From: Icerya purchasi
Lineage: Eukaryota; Arthropoda; Insecta; Hemiptera; Monophlebidae
Length of the DNA: 64,000 nt
Direction: 5' to 3'
Assembly: GCA_039619475.1 (NCBI GenBank)
Contig: CM077115.1
Span: forward strand, 484,170,400 to 484,234,399
A model generated the notes under the pieces. The model was not told the DNA's origin, did not search any database, and was given only the letters and a program-made list of their open reading frames with translations. A program made the position numbers and the translations under genes. Shown here one piece after another: positions 46,301-59,400 of this stretch (the stretch's first letter is position 1; every line of letters begins with the position of its first letter).

Positions 46301-47184
46301 ACAGAAAAAGTGAGCTGAATTTCCGTTTTCCATCCTTTTTTATGGTTATAGTGGTAGGGCCACGCAGCTTATTGTAAAAAAAAAAGGATGCAAAAATCTC
46401 ATTCTTCGCAGTTCCGTACGTATACACATATTTTTTTATTTTATTTTTTAAATATGCTCTAAACAATAACATATACTGCATGAACTGCAACAATTTTGTT
46501 CAGACTGACAATATAGGTAGACATTGCGTCATTATAGTAGGAAGACAAGTATTTACATGCGTGCTCATATTATTGTACAAAAAGTATAGTATAACAGATA
46601 TGCAAAAGTTAATGGGCGAGTTGTTTTAATTTATTAGACAGCAATGACAAGCAAATACAAAGAGAGGCAACAATGTATATTCACGCCTTACTATGTGTAA
46701 CTTAAACAATTAGTTTGTATTTATTATACAATATCAGACATGCATACGCACTCATTAATGTTATTATTAACATCATTATTATCGTTATGATAATCTGTAC
46801 TATACCCAAATGCATACACTGCAGTAAACGTACAGAAAGCATTTCATTTCATGTATGTGTGACGACAGGTTCTCATTTTTTTGCATACTAAAAATTTATT
46901 CGAAATATTGTACACTTAAATAAAAATACGCTCAACACAAGGCGGAAAAAAGGTAATGGGTACATCAAATGCGCCTTTGTAACAACTGAAAGGACTGAAT
47001 AATAATACAGGATAATGTATAAATCAGTTTTGATTAGGTAAAGATCAAATACAAACTTAGAAACACATTACTGGCCAGTTTCGTGAAGGTTAGCAAAAGT
47101 GTAACATTTATAATTGAAATTATTTATTTATCCTTCAAAAAACATGTAAAGTATGTACTTTACAAATGGTTATTTGCATCTTTT

Positions 47185-47186
<2 letters not shown>
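43391..47186. other. AT-rich non-coding; small inverted-repeat cluster near 44.6-44.8 kb
   Basis: No gene was recognised in 3.8 kb. At 44620-44800 several AGTTGCT/AGCAACT motifs surround a hairpin CTGCTAG-loop-CTAGCAG (44764-44784), and imperfect GGTATAAA ends may mark a small MITE. The rest is A/T-rich with no motif. Confidence 0.4.

Positions 47187-47248
<62 letters not shown>
47187..47248. repeat. (TA)n microsatellite, about 62 bp
   Basis: Uninterrupted TA dinucleotides directly abutting the left end of the pogo-like element. It may have expanded from a TA target site. Confidence 0.97.
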
Positions 47249-47251
<3 letters not shown>

Positions 47252-48550
47252 AGAAGTCCCGTAACGCTGGACGGCACCTAGTATCTGACACTCATATTAT
47301 CTCAGCACGTCATAACGCGTTCGATTCAAAAATGATTCAAATAGGCGCGGGGGAGCATAGCAATACAGGGTCACGGGGCCCGGTTTGCCGGTAACGCCAA
47401 AGACCACGACAGGAGTTGTCGATTGCTGTTTTTGGCGGGAAAGCGCTGCATCACATTAGACCTAAGTGAGCGTTACTGCTAAGTTTTTGTGTTCAAGGGT
47501 TTATGGCAATTGTTAATAAAGGCAGTGTTCCATTATTATTCCTTACCTTTAAAAGTTTTTGTTGATTTCTAAAACAGTTTTGTTATGGAGCAATAATTTT
47601 GGCGATTCCCTGGACACAAAGTTGTAACACCGGACAGAAAACAAGTTATTTTTTCTCGTAAATATTCATACTTATTATAATAATTGTTGTACGTTGTTTC
47701 AAAGGATAGAAGAATAAGGATAAATCGAAATGGAAGAGACAAAAAAAAAAAAAAAAAAAATGGAACCAACAAATATTACAAACTGCGATAGATAAGGTTT
47801 TGTCCAAAGAAATGACTTTGGGAGAAGCTTCGTTGCACTGTAACATCCCAAAAACACTCTACATGATACAACATCGGCATTGAACCTTTGAGAATTGACG
47901 TTGCAACCAAAAAATTGTCGCCATTACCAGTGGCTGCCAAAAAGCTATCAGCGGCTCGGAAGAGAAAATATGAAAGAAGTGAAATTCTAACATCACTATA
48001 CAGAATTGCTGTTGAAGAAGATTAAGAAGAAAAAGAAAAGAATGGGAACTAAATTCAAAACAGCAATAGAAGAGAAGGGGAAACAAACTAAAGGCATAAA
48101 GGACAAAGAAAGGGTGAAGATGAAGCTAAGAAAAAGTAACCATAACTCGAATACATGACATAGGAAGAAATAATTGCCTAGAATGCTTAGAAGAGCATGG
48201 CGAAGACCAAATATAATGTTGCAGCTGCAATGGGTAGACTCATGAAGAATGACCGGATATTCCTGAATGGGCAAATGCCTACATATGCGATCGATGCAGC
48301 ATGTTCTGAAAATGTCCAATGTTTGGGGTCGAAGTTAAATCTGTCCGAGATGCCACTTACAGTGATTGCATTTTTCTTTACCAAAGTTTGATTTAGGTTT
48401 GCAAATATGTTTATGCAGAAGTTTCATTTTTGTTTATTTATTTTGATTTTAAACTTTGTTGATTTAATTAATTTATAAATAAAGATTTCTCGAAGTAGTT
48501 TTTATTTTATTTTTTGAAAACCTTAGGTGTCCGTCATTGGGGGACTTCCC
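47249..48550 (+). mobile_element. pogo-like (Tc1/mariner) transposon, internally deleted
   Basis: The left end GGGAGAAGTCCCGTAACG, then CTGGACGGCACCTA, and the complement of the right end GGGAAGTCCCCCAATGACGG, then ACACCTA, are imperfect inverted repeats of about 30 bp. The left end is preceded by TA; the right flank is TTTA. The 1.3-kb interior encodes an N-terminal psq-type HTH and a C-terminal zinc finger but no DDE catalytic core. Confidence 0.7.
47758..48313 (+). pseudogene. pogo-like transposase: psq HTH and PHD-like zinc finger, catalytic core missing
   Basis: Bases 47761-47880 read WNQQILQTAIDKVLSKEMTL, then GEASLHCNIPKTLYM, a pipsqueak-type DNA-binding HTH. Reading then passes through LSPLPVAAKKLSAARKRKYE and RSEILTSLYRI, a basic segment normally found C-terminal to the DDE domain, and ends at TAA near 48026. 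A separate frame at about 48147-48312 reads NNCLECLEEHGED, CCSCNG, THEE and AYICDRCSMF, with two or three stops. The spacing CxxC...CxxC...H...CxxC is that of a PHD-like finger found at the C-terminus of some pogo transposases. The DDE domain (about 200 codons) is absent, so the copy is non-autonomous. The 64-codon frame starting at 48197 is out of frame with this and is not called. Confidence 0.65.
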
Positions 48551-49685
48551 TTTACATATAATAGTTATCGAGAACAGATTTCTTACAACATTGGCTTTTT
48601 AGCGATCTGTCATAGGCATAGTAAGTAGTTTAAATACGTTTGTATTCTCGAGAAAAAGGTAAACGGGGAATAATACACTTTGTAATAAGACTTTGGCTTT
48701 CTATGTTATTTTCTCAATGTGAGCCATAATACACAACTTGGAATCATCTTTTAGGTTTATTAAACGATTTAAATTTTCACCAATTATGAAATAATTATTG
48801 AATAGCGCAGTGTAAACGATATGCATTTATATTTTTTAATATCAAAAAAATTATTTTATTTTCCACGTTCTATTGATATAATCTATTCAAATTTTACGCA
48901 GCTTTTTTCGGTCTTTTTATCCAAATATCTTATGAAATATGTTCTTTTTCAAATATCTTGTTAAATATTTTCTTTCCAAACATTTCATTAGTGATTAGAT
49001 AATTTAATGCTATCTGCATAAACAGATAAATGAAATATCTTTATGACTTTTTTTTTACACCACTTATAAACCCATCGGGAGCAGCTACAGAGCTACATGC
49101 GAACCTTGAGATACTCCCGGGGAATAAAAAAAAAAACATCTGAACAGGCATTTAAACAGATAACCTACTAATTTCTAGTTTTCTAAATACTGCGTAAAGA
49201 TTAAACACTCCGGTGAAGCTAATACGATTACTTTAATTCAGGCAACAGAATTTTACGGTTTATGGCAGTGGTTGTTAATCCATGATGTCTTCATAGAAGG
49301 TTCATAAAAATTCGAGGAAATAGCGAAAAAAATACAAAGTTTTATTATTATCATAAATTTTAAACTTGTATCAAAATTATACCAATAAGTATGTATTATG
49401 AAAGAGTGTATATGTTTATTAATTTTTCCTTACTCTTCAAATCAGATAAATATTCGATTAATAACTCGAAAGACTCCTTTCAATATATGTATCTTTTATA
49501 TATAATTTATTTTTAAAAAACTTAATTTTACATCACTTAATATTTGGGAGCCGCCCACGTGAAAATTATGTGATAGGAATTCGTATCGTAGAAAAGGTTA
49601 AGAATCACTGGTTTATGTTGTTACAAGTTTTCTGAAAATCAGAAATCCCAATTTGATCTTCTTGACCAGCACGGCTACTAATATA
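48551..49685. other. AT-rich non-coding
   Basis: No gene or repeat was recognised. Confidence 0.4.
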
Positions 49686-49693
49686 ATGAACAT

Positions 49694-50375
49694 CAGGGCC
49701 GTATCTAGACCAAAATTTCGGGGTGGGGGGATTTTATTGGGATTTCGTACATTATATGTGTACGGATCCTAAAAATCGGTTTAAATTTACTTTAAGAAAT
49801 TAAATTACTTCAGAAATACGTTTTTCCGTGTATAGCCCATCATCAAATAACAGCACAGAGTACACACTTTATTAAAAAGTATATAAATTGAGTGCATACT
49901 CTGTGTTGTTAGCTGATGGTATAGCCCGGAAAAACGTTTCCAAAGTAATTTACTTTAAATTTTTAATATAAATTTATACTGATTTTTGTTATCAAGGGGA
50001 ATAATGCCTTGCTGCCACGTGAATTGCATTTATTTTAATGTAATTAAAATACTTTACATTTTGATTTTTGTACATTAATCAAACTTAATTCATTTTGAGT
50101 ATTAATTTTATCTTAATAAAAAATCGAATTTAATTGAGCTAACAAGTTAGCACAACATTTATTGATTCTAAGGTGGTACGAAGTTCGCCGGATTAATAAA
50201 AACAAATAAAAAATAGTTGTTTCCATAGAATTCATAAAAATTTTAGTTATCTTTTCTTTTGTGAAAAACTGAAAAGAAATAAATTTATTCTGAATTTCGG
50301 CCCATTTAATTCAAGCAGTTATGATTTCGCAAACATTTCAGGGGGAGGGGGCTGCACACCCCAGATACGGCCCTG
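49694..50375. mobile_element. hAT-like element with perfect 8-bp target duplication (682 bp)
   Basis: The left end CAGGGCCGTATCTAG and the complement of the right end CAGGGCCGTATCTGGGG are near-perfect inverted repeats. ATGAACAT is duplicated exactly at 49686-49693 and 50376-50383. G-rich subtermini (GGGGTGGGGGG, GGGGGAGGGGG) resemble MITE family B. Interior AT-rich and non-coding, so non-autonomous. Confidence 0.93.
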
Positions 50376-50383
50376 ATGAACAT

Positions 50384-53300
50384 AATTCATTAATTCATGA
50401 TACTAATATCCGTTGACTTTCTTCACATTAAAATTACATTAGTACTGGTATAGTACATTGTTTTGTATGTACAAACAGACTCGAAAAACATTTTTGGTCG
50501 CTATATAAAAATTGTAATTGATCCATAATTACAGACCTTCAGTTATCGTCCGATTTGTGTACTTCTATTATTCTAGCTAATTTACATATAATCGGGAAGA
50601 GATGACTGTTACGTGACATAAATATGCGTTAGTGGATAAATCAAAAAATATTTTTAGCTTTTTAAAGGTACTTCATCTGGCTCTACAGTCTTTTAAAGTT
50701 TTAACTTCCAGACAGCGTTATAGATTTTATCCGTACAGATTTCTTATATGTGAATATACTTGTACATTGTATATTTACACCGAAAGTTTATTGCTACAGT
50801 TTGCATCGTATGTAATAGAAAAAAAATTTATAAATTCGCATGTGATTTCTTCAGGATTATGTATTGTTCTATCGCTATCGTCGCTTGCAGACATTGGATT
50901 TATCGCTTTACTCTTTCTGATACGAGTAATGTTCCAGAACTGTTTAGGGCGAATTTATAATTTTGTTTATGTATAATTCGTAGGATGTCCTAATTAATTT
51001 CTTATATTCACTTTTCTATTACTTAAATCTTGTTAGATGTAGTTCATTTCCAGTGTTTTCTCCTTACACTTCATTTTAATAGCTCTTTAATTTGTTATAT
51101 TGTGAATTATAGCAAATAAAATTTAGACTTTTTTGTATATTCGACTTTTCTGCAACTATTTATGCTTAATTAAATATGGAATTTAAAATTATCTCAAAAA
51201 TCACTCTTAAAAAATTCCTAACTCATCACCAGATAACCTTTTAAAAGTGAAATTCAAAATGTAAAGCAAAATGAAAAAGACGTTTCATAAAATCAAAAAA
51301 TTACGGTTAAAAAATATTTACCTCCCCTCCTCGTTGGGGCAAAAACAGCAAAAAAAAAAGGGGGAAATTACGTAAGTAATAACCAGAATAAAAGCGTTGG
51401 GGAAACCAAAATTTATCTCAAACATATGCATAAAGGATCGCTGTATAGGAAAAATATAGCCGAGCTTACAATTTTATATTCAGGCCCTTGGGGCGCCGAA
51501 AGTTCGAAAGTTTTGAAAAATATATTTTTTTCCGAGCATGTGAAATTGTTGGAAAGATTGTTAATTATTGGGAACGAAGCTGTATTTCATTTCCTTAACG
51601 AAACTTTCAAAGTCGACGGAAAGTTCAGAAAAACTCAAAAAATGACGCATCCCCTTTAGCACCGCGTGCATTATAGTTAAAAATTTTGAACAAGGTTAAA
51701 AATATGCGCATCTCCGTATACTTCTCTAGTTTGGAACATTTGGGTTTTCAACTTTAATATTAGGGGCCCTCAAGACGCCTAAAGGTCGAAATTTTTGAAA
51801 AAAATATTTTTTTCGCAAGCATGTGATATATCACTGGAAAGATCGCCATTTATCGAGAACTTAACAAAATTTTCAAAGTTGGCGACAATTTCAAAAAATC
51901 GTAAAAATTACGTGTCTTTTCCTCTTTGCGGCGCGATAAGTCAGATTTCTTTGTTTTGAATTTAGTATTGTGTAAATGTAAATTATAGTTATCGTTAATT
52001 TAATATACGGAATCCTCAACGCATGAAACATCATACTTGACTGAACTTGTTGATATTTGCATTGTTTACCATCATTAAAATATAATAATAAAAACAAAAA
52101 AAAACGATGCCCAACTTCAAAATTGACCGTGTTTGTTTTACACTGCCGGCTGTATAAGCATAAACAAGATAATTTTGAAACATGTGGCGAAGGGCTATGT
52201 ACAATATTGGACGGGAAACTAATATATTCAGTTTTAAATTAATGCTGTGATGATATCTTAATGAATGTTTTTTCTTTTTTACAATTTATTTTAGAACAAA
52301 ACCGTCACAGTTACTCGATTTTTTCTTCTGCAAATAGTAATAAACGTATGCGTATCAGAGCTTCTGCTAATGTTTAACTCAAAGACAGCAGAGTATGACA
52401 ACTGAGCTAGCTTCATTCGGACCGTTAGTTACCGGGAAGAAATCGCTGCGTTTTAACAAGTTAAGTTAAAACGAAAATTAACTTACATCGAAGGTATCTT
52501 TGAGTTTATTTACTGCCACGGCTGACTTCAGCCGGGGTTACGTTACAGCCGAATCCCGCTCGCAAAGTTGTTATGAGGGAAGCAGATACTTACGGAGAAA
52601 ATTTTGCCCCATACAGTTGTTTTGCAATGTGTGTGCACATACCTTAACAACAACGAATGTATTTAAAATACAATATATATATTTAATAATGAGAAAGCAA
52701 AATGAAATACACAGTTCACGAATAATATTAACAGTAATAATAGTAATAATAGTAATAATAATAATAATAAAAAGCTGAAAATAAAACGGTAAAAGGGAGG
52801 GAATTATTTAGAAATAGGAGAGATCAAATACGAATTAAGGTATTTATGTAGGCAGAACGCAAAATGGTATAAATTGTAAGAGGTCCTGTGATAACTTCTT
52901 TTTTTCGATGAATTCAACTACAGCGAAAAAAGTACGTATAGAACATTCTTTGATATTTTGATTGCTATTTTACTAATGGTAGATAACGAAACAGACACCA
53001 TTGGCAATAAATATACGTTAACGGTACATACGTAAAATGAAGACCGCCGTAATATTAACTTAAAATGTAACGCGCGTTAACAGTATATCTTACAATCAGT
53101 TGGAATGAGATACTACACTAGTACTAAAATATGGAGCTGTATTACGTACTAATAACGTGTGGCAGACATCGCAAACTTGAGACGCCCGATTGTTTGGGCC
53201 GCTGTGTACCGTGTGCGACAAACAGGAACTACAAAATATACGACCGCAATGTCGGCAATGTTGCTAGCGTCATGAAAAACAAATGTAAAAATAAGTATCT

Positions 53301-53810
53301 TTGCGTAGTTAATAATCGCGGATGTAAGCGGTAAAAATACGCGATCTTAAAATGTAAAATACGAATGTTATAGATCAATTGTACAGCAAGACTTCGCGTT
53401 GTTGCGATTATAATTAATCGGATGATCAGGTTTATTGCCAAGGGGGATTAAGCGAAATTTCACATCTCTGAGTAAATATCTAGGTCCCTTTAATATATTC
53501 TTATTTTTTAAAACTTCTAAGTAGCAGTGCTTTAGAAATAAGCGTAAAATCCTTCATGAAATATACTAGGAAGAGTATTTAAATAGATATTGGTGGTATT
53601 TTTTTCTTGTCAGTTTATTGAATTAAGCATCGGATGTATGCTTGTATCGTCCTCATCAATGAATATGACTGGATCACTATTAGAGTAAGTATAGGCTGAC
53701 CACTTTTTTTTCAAATCAAATTTTCTCTTTTTCGGTTTTGGTTCAATAGATTTTTAACATTTCCTACGGCTCAAAAAAAAAAAAAAAAGAAAGAAAGAAA
53801 AAAAGAAACA
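50384..53810. other. AT-rich non-coding with a two-unit direct repeat and simple repeats
   Basis: No gene called. Contains the direct repeat at 51480-51945, a (TAA)n run at about 52734-52770 and an A run near 53772. The 67-codon Cys-rich frame at 53131 is considered under rejected items. Confidence 0.4.
51480..51945 (+). repeat. two-unit imperfect direct repeat, about 285-bp period
   Basis: Unit 1 (about 51480-51665) and unit 2 (about 51765-51945) share in order CCCT(T/C), GACGCC-type motif, AAAGTTCGAAAGTTTTGAAA / AAGGTCGAAATTTTTGAAA, GAGCATGTGA / CAAGCATGTGA, TGGAAAGAT, ACTTTCAAAGT and a GC-rich GCACCGCG / GCGGCGCG end. The copies are diverged; no coding meaning was recognised. Confidence 0.6.
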
Positions 53811-53814
53811 GCTC

Positions 53815-56430
53815 TATATTTTATGGAATACATTTCATTATGTGCCACTACGCCTAATACCCTCAAAAACCCAATGATAAATGATAATGGAAAATTAATT
53901 ACCAATACCTAACAAGTGGCCAATTATTTTGCAATGTACTTCTCCTCAGAATCACCAATGTACAAATATGCGAGAGAGTTTCAGGAACTAAAAGCGCATA
54001 GAGAGCAAAATACAGTGGTATTTATAATGAATTTTTCAATCACTCTTTGACTTACGACGAACTCGAATTCCAACTTAATTTCATACAAAGAATGGTGCAC
54101 TTGGCATAGATAAAATCCATTTCTATACAATTAAATACATGTAGCAGTCCGCTAAAGAATTACTATTAGAAACAGGAGCGGATTAAGAATTTACAGGGCC
54201 CGGGCCTAATCTTGAATGAGGGACCTCCCTTCGAAGAAGAAAATGCAAAAAGATTCAGTATTATATATTTGCAAACAAACAAGCAAAATAAAACCCTACT
54301 GCATACGTATGAATCATTAACAAAATTAAAATTATGCTTTTTTTATAAAAAAGGAATTTTACATATACATGTATATATGTTAATGTTTGTAATTTTTCAC
54401 TGATAACATTATGTTTTCTTCCTCTACAAAAAAAAATATTTATATTTATATATATATATTAAATATTGTGGGTAGCAAAGAAATGATAGTTTTTTAAATA
54501 AAAATAAAAACTTTATTTATAATGCATTGTCTATGGCGGCAGCAGCGTTGCGTCAGTATTATCGCTCGATGATTTTGATCATGTTTTTTTCTTTATACAA
54601 ATTAAACATGCATGTTTGAAATTCCATAATTGTTTATGTGATCAGAAAATTGTGAATTTATTAAATTTTTCGAAATATAAATATATTCGTAAAATCAGCA
54701 ATCGATTAAAACTCGCTTTCATTTTGAATAATTTTTATACGGTCCAAAGTAGAATGTACGAGTATTAACTTTCAATAAAAATAAAAACTAAAATCTGTTT
54801 TTAAAATTAAGAATATTTTAGATCGTAAAACGTTTTTATATAGAAAAATTTACAACGATTACATAAGTATCAATATTTGAATAGAGAATTGTTATTAATC
54901 GATTTGTCGAATGGTTATTTATTATTCAATATGTACGTTAAAGGATTCATTCATTTTTTTTTAACACGATAAATTAAATTTATCGTAGAAAATTTCTATA
55001 ATTAATTTTATGTAGCATTTAGTTCACTGGAAAAAAAAAATGTTTTATAGAGAAAAAGTACATAATTGTATTCATGAACTCGTATATAAATTAATTGAAT
55101 TCTTTCCGAGATAAAAAACGCAAAATTTAAAATCTTGCATTTTTATAGTATTGAGTATTTCGAAAAAGCAAGCTTAAATTTTGCACATAGAAAATTAAAT
55201 TTTTTTCTGTTTGAGAGCGCGGGGGCCCCCTAGCGACTGGGACTCGAGGATATAGCCCCTCCCCCCAGTTTCGGCCCTGATTAGACTTATATAACCAAAA
55301 AATACTAGAAGGTTGCTATTATTATTTCAATCCGAAAACTTGACAAAAATCGCTGTTTGCCGCGGAGTTACAGACCAATATCCTTAACAATAACATTATT
55401 CGAAATATTAGAAAAAATAGTCAACAGACGCTTCTTTGACTTAGAGAAGACATTTGACCGGGTTCCGAGGCTTTTATTGCTTCAGAAATTAAAAGCGATC
55501 GAGGTGGACGGCAAGTTGGGGCGATACATTCAAAGTTTTCTGACCGAACGATTAATGCAGGTAAGAATCCGTCCAGCAATCTCAGAACACATCTCTATCG
55601 AGAATAAAAAGTTCTGCAAGGCTCTACATTAAGTACAACCCTGTTTATACTATATATTAATGATAGTTCTGACTGCATAAAACCTCCGGTAATAAGCAGC
55701 TTATACGTTGATGATCTTAATATATCTTTGTCCTTCAATAAGCCTTTTCTAGCTAAATATTTACTACAACATTAATAAACTGAATAAATCGTTTGAGAAC
55801 AACGGATTAGTGTTTTCCAGTCAAAAATCTGTATAATATATCACTATTAAAGTACAATAACTCACAAGCATTACCATAACAGATGTAAAGAGTTCAAAAA
55901 AGCGTATACGGATGGATCTAAGGCTTGTTCGGGTAAATTAACCTTAGCAGCATGCGCTTACTAAATTCATAATGCGTTAACGGGGGGGGGGGTCGACAAA
56001 ATAATGCTTATTCAGCACTGGATACAGAAATGTTTGCGATTCTGTTCTGTCTCCAGGAATACTAAGAATCCAAGTCTCAACAAAAAATATGTTAATTATT
56101 ACAAATTCTCTAACCGCGACACAAAGTTTACAAAAGAGTAGTACAAGAGAATCAATCGTGAAAAAACTATCGCTAAACCGGATGAACTATCACGTTGAGT
56201 TTCTGTAGATTTCTACATAGATTCTACGAAGTAAGCGAGCGAATCTGGAAGCGCATTCTACTGTGTTGTCACCGATACCGCATACATCTTAAGATCCAAT
56301 AACGGTTGACACGGTCCTACTAGAAAAAGTGACCAAATGGTGGAATAAAGAATGGATATCCAAAACCACGTTCTTATGTCAAATAAAACCGAAGATCGAG
56401 CTATGGTGACCGCCGATTAATTAATAGTCC
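53815..56430 (+). pseudogene. LINE reverse transcriptase and RNase H, interrupted by hAT-like element
   Basis: A decayed I/R1-like LINE ORF2. Before the insertion the reading gives a pre-RT linker and a KNGAPGIDKIHF-like motif, recognisable despite frame breaks near 54090. After the insertion it gives PRSYRPISLTITLFEILEKI (55357 on), LEKTFDRVPRLLLLQKLKAI and SFLTERLMQVRI. Another frame gives a YVDD catalytic box (55704-55715, YVDDLNISLS). An RNase H domain follows with YTDGSK at 55905-55922 and ALDTEMFAILFCLQ after 56015. Many stops and shifts, and no recognisable 3' tail. Unlike the 41430 copy, the first RNase H Asp is kept. Confidence 0.72.
54173..55279. mobile_element. hAT-like element (1.1 kb) inserted in the LINE RT
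   Basis: Left end CAGGAGCGGATTAAGAATTT; right-end complement CAGGGCCGAAACTGGGGGG. The flanks ATTAGAAA (54165-54172) and ATTAGACT (55280-55287) agree at 6 of 8 positions, as for an aged 8-bp duplication. RT coding resumes immediately after the right flank, which independently supports the boundaries. The interior is AT-rich with no transposase. Confidence 0.75.
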
Positions 56431-59400
56431 GTGTGTCGAATACATGACCGTAATTTTAATTTTCTAATTCGAGTTTAAAAATCGTAATGCGAAATTTATT
56501 TACATTTTTCGAATAATGAAATATAACTTAATACAAAAGTATATTCTTTCTCATCGTCCGGATATTGGTCGTTTTATGATGATATTGCCTTTCTTTTATC
56601 TTTTTGTAGGTTTCGCGCAAATAATAAGTTTCTTAAGCAAATGGATCAGGGGTATATATACAGGGCCTATATATTAAACTTATTAAATTCGATAAAACGT
56701 AAGAAAAACAAATGAATCATATATCCTGTTCGTTGATTAGTTAATAAGCATAATGAATAAATATAATAATATGCTAAGACTGAATTTAAATGAATATACA
56801 CTAGAAACGTTACCGGAAATATCGTATAGTACCAGAAAAGAGAAATATATATTAGTAAAGATAAATACAGCACATATTGCCGAGATACTTGAAGGACATC
56901 TAATTCGTTTTAGTTGCGTATTCAATAGAAATTCCGTAAAACAAATTTAAATTTAAACTTTACCGCGTAAGAATACCAAGTGAGCGCAATATATGATGGA
57001 TTCAATACAATGGTGCAAGATTGTTCAGTTTCAAAGGTTTAAATGTCTGTCTAACATGTCGTTTCACAGTCACTGTTGGAAGAATTTCGTCTTTATGCTT
57101 CTAAATATTTTCATCTTACTGAACTAATATTTTCCCAAAAAAAAACATTTTTTTTCTCTTTTATTTTTCTCTTTTTACTTTCTTTTTCGAATGCGATAGA
57201 CCTCAGATTGTATTCGACCTAAGCAAACAAAAAAACAATCGCGTTTAAATAATTAACTCGAAAAACTATCTGGCACTTATATAAACACCTAAAAGCACAC
57301 TTCACGCAAGCAATGGCGTATTATTAGCCAAAAATGAAGTCATTTGTCAACAAAAATTTAGAAACTTTTTTGCTGTGGATGGTGAATGAATATTAATTTT
57401 TGTCCTCTAATAACCGTAAAAAACTTTTTCATACTGAAACCTCTGAAACAAGTAATACGAGGATTACTTATGTAACCAAACAAAACAATAACCGGATACC
57501 ATAAAATACTATCATTTAAGTTGACTACCATTAAAAGAATGATCGTGATTTTATAAAAAAAAGAATATAGAAAACTTAATAACTAGTGATTCCCTTGTTT
57601 AAATATTGATATTATAACAAAATATGGAAATTTGCATTTTAGACGTAATGCCCCCCCCCAATTAAGTCTGAAAAGTGATCCCGAGATACTTGTCTATGGA
57701 ACATATGCGGTAATTGTAATTAAATTTTCGACCGTTATATCAAAAAACCGGTTTGGAAAATTACGTTCACAATAATTACATAAACTAATCGATATTTAAT
57801 TTATATAGGTTATTATGAAAATATATCTATCACCGCTGCATATGTTGAGAAGTTGCCAATTTAAAAATGATAAATATTTTTATAAAAGGATTTGAATATG
57901 TTTAATGTTAAGAAAGAAAATATCTACGCACTGTGGTGTAGATTGATTATTTTTTGTGCTTTTTTGTAATACCCTTTATTAATAGTTTTTCAAGTGTTAG
58001 TATCGTATTATTTTTTTATTTAAACGACGATTAACTCTCTCGTGTTTCCATTACTATATTGTCGTTTCGTTAGATGTCAATCAAGAGTGATCTCATTCAT
58101 TTATGGAATATTTAAACATTGAAAATGAATGAATAAAATTCACGAAATGTGTTTATTTTCATTTATTGTTTTTGTAGTTTATAATAAGAAATTCATATAA
58201 AATGAATTACTGTGTATAATAATGTATTTTGGGCTAGAAACTCAAATTTTAAAATAGAGTGTTACCTAACAGGCGAGTAGTGATCACTTTTTATTGTTAA
58301 CGAGTTTTGCATTTAAGTATTGTAAAGATGAAAAAAAAAAAAAAAAAAAGATGACGTACACTGAATTTTCCGAAGTCTAGAAATTACGTTTTATTAAGTG
58401 TTTAATTGTTCTGTTCATAGCGATCTGACTATTTTCATGTCACAGGTTAAATAATTTTGTTTAATATGCACACAGTGGAATTTTTTAACGACCCGTCCGC
58501 TATTGTATCAACGTAATTTAGATACGCGTTTTTTTGATAATAGATACGCATCGTTTCCCTACTTTTTAAAATGAACTCTGCTAAGAACATTTGCAATGCT
58601 ATTACGAATTCTGTTGCTACAACAGGTGGACTTGTGATAAATGTTTTGTAAAGCATTAGATGAAGCTGCTCTCACGATGGGAAAAAATCAAGACTTATCG
58701 ATTTTCTTAGAAAAGAAAAAGTATCTTATCCCGCGATCATAGTATAAGTTCTTTTATACGAGACTTTTTCAGCAAAATTAGAATTTGAAAACTACAGTGT
58801 GACACTGATATAGTCAAAGATGGAAGAACAAAGCATTCCTGTATCGGAAATTCTCGCAGAAAATGGAAACAGAAAACAAAGATCCGATTCAATACGTCGG
58901 CTGACTGCATGCAAGGAATGGCCTGCAGCGATTTTCCTTATTACGAAATGAAACTTTGCAATTTTTAAATGAGCTTGTAACCGTTCGACGTTAAAAAGTT
59001 GGAAGAAAAGTTACAAAATTCAAAATTTGCTTAAAGAAACTAACTTTCTTAATTAACAATAGAACTCTATTCAGTGAACTTTAAACTTCGAGAGATTAAA
59101 TAACTTATTTAATATTTAATGGGATACGTAGATGGGTTTCGTAATAAATCAAAACTTACAGTTTTCTTTAGGGCGCGTGTGTGTATGTGTGTATGGGCGG
59201 TGTGGGAGGGGGGCAACTTGCAAATTTCGTAAGAAATAAAGAACTAGAGAAGGATTTCATAAGAACAATATTACTTTACAGAATTTTACTAACACACACA
59301 TGATTTTATAGATGAGTCTGTGTGTTAAACGATTCACAGCCTTCGAAATGTCGAAGAAAAGTAATCGGAACATAAACACTGAAGAACAAGATCTTACTTT

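Noticed and set aside
47569..48319. Phe-rich minus-strand frames across 47.6-48.3 kb
   Set aside because: Shadows of the plus-strand pogo-like transposase and its A-rich runs.
48197..48391. 64-codon frame MAKTKYNVAAAMGRLMKND
   Set aside because: It overlaps the PHD-like finger of the pogo transposase in another frame, and the Cys/His pattern is only in that other frame.
53131..53334. 67-codon frame with seven Cys, suggestive of a small cysteine-rich peptide
   Set aside because: No convincing signal peptide, Cys spacing does not match a known family, and the surroundings lack gene structure. Chance is likely in this much DNA.
58820..58957. 45-codon frame MEEQSIPVSEILAENGNRKQ
   Set aside because: Reads plausibly but is short, isolated and unmatched to any family known to me.
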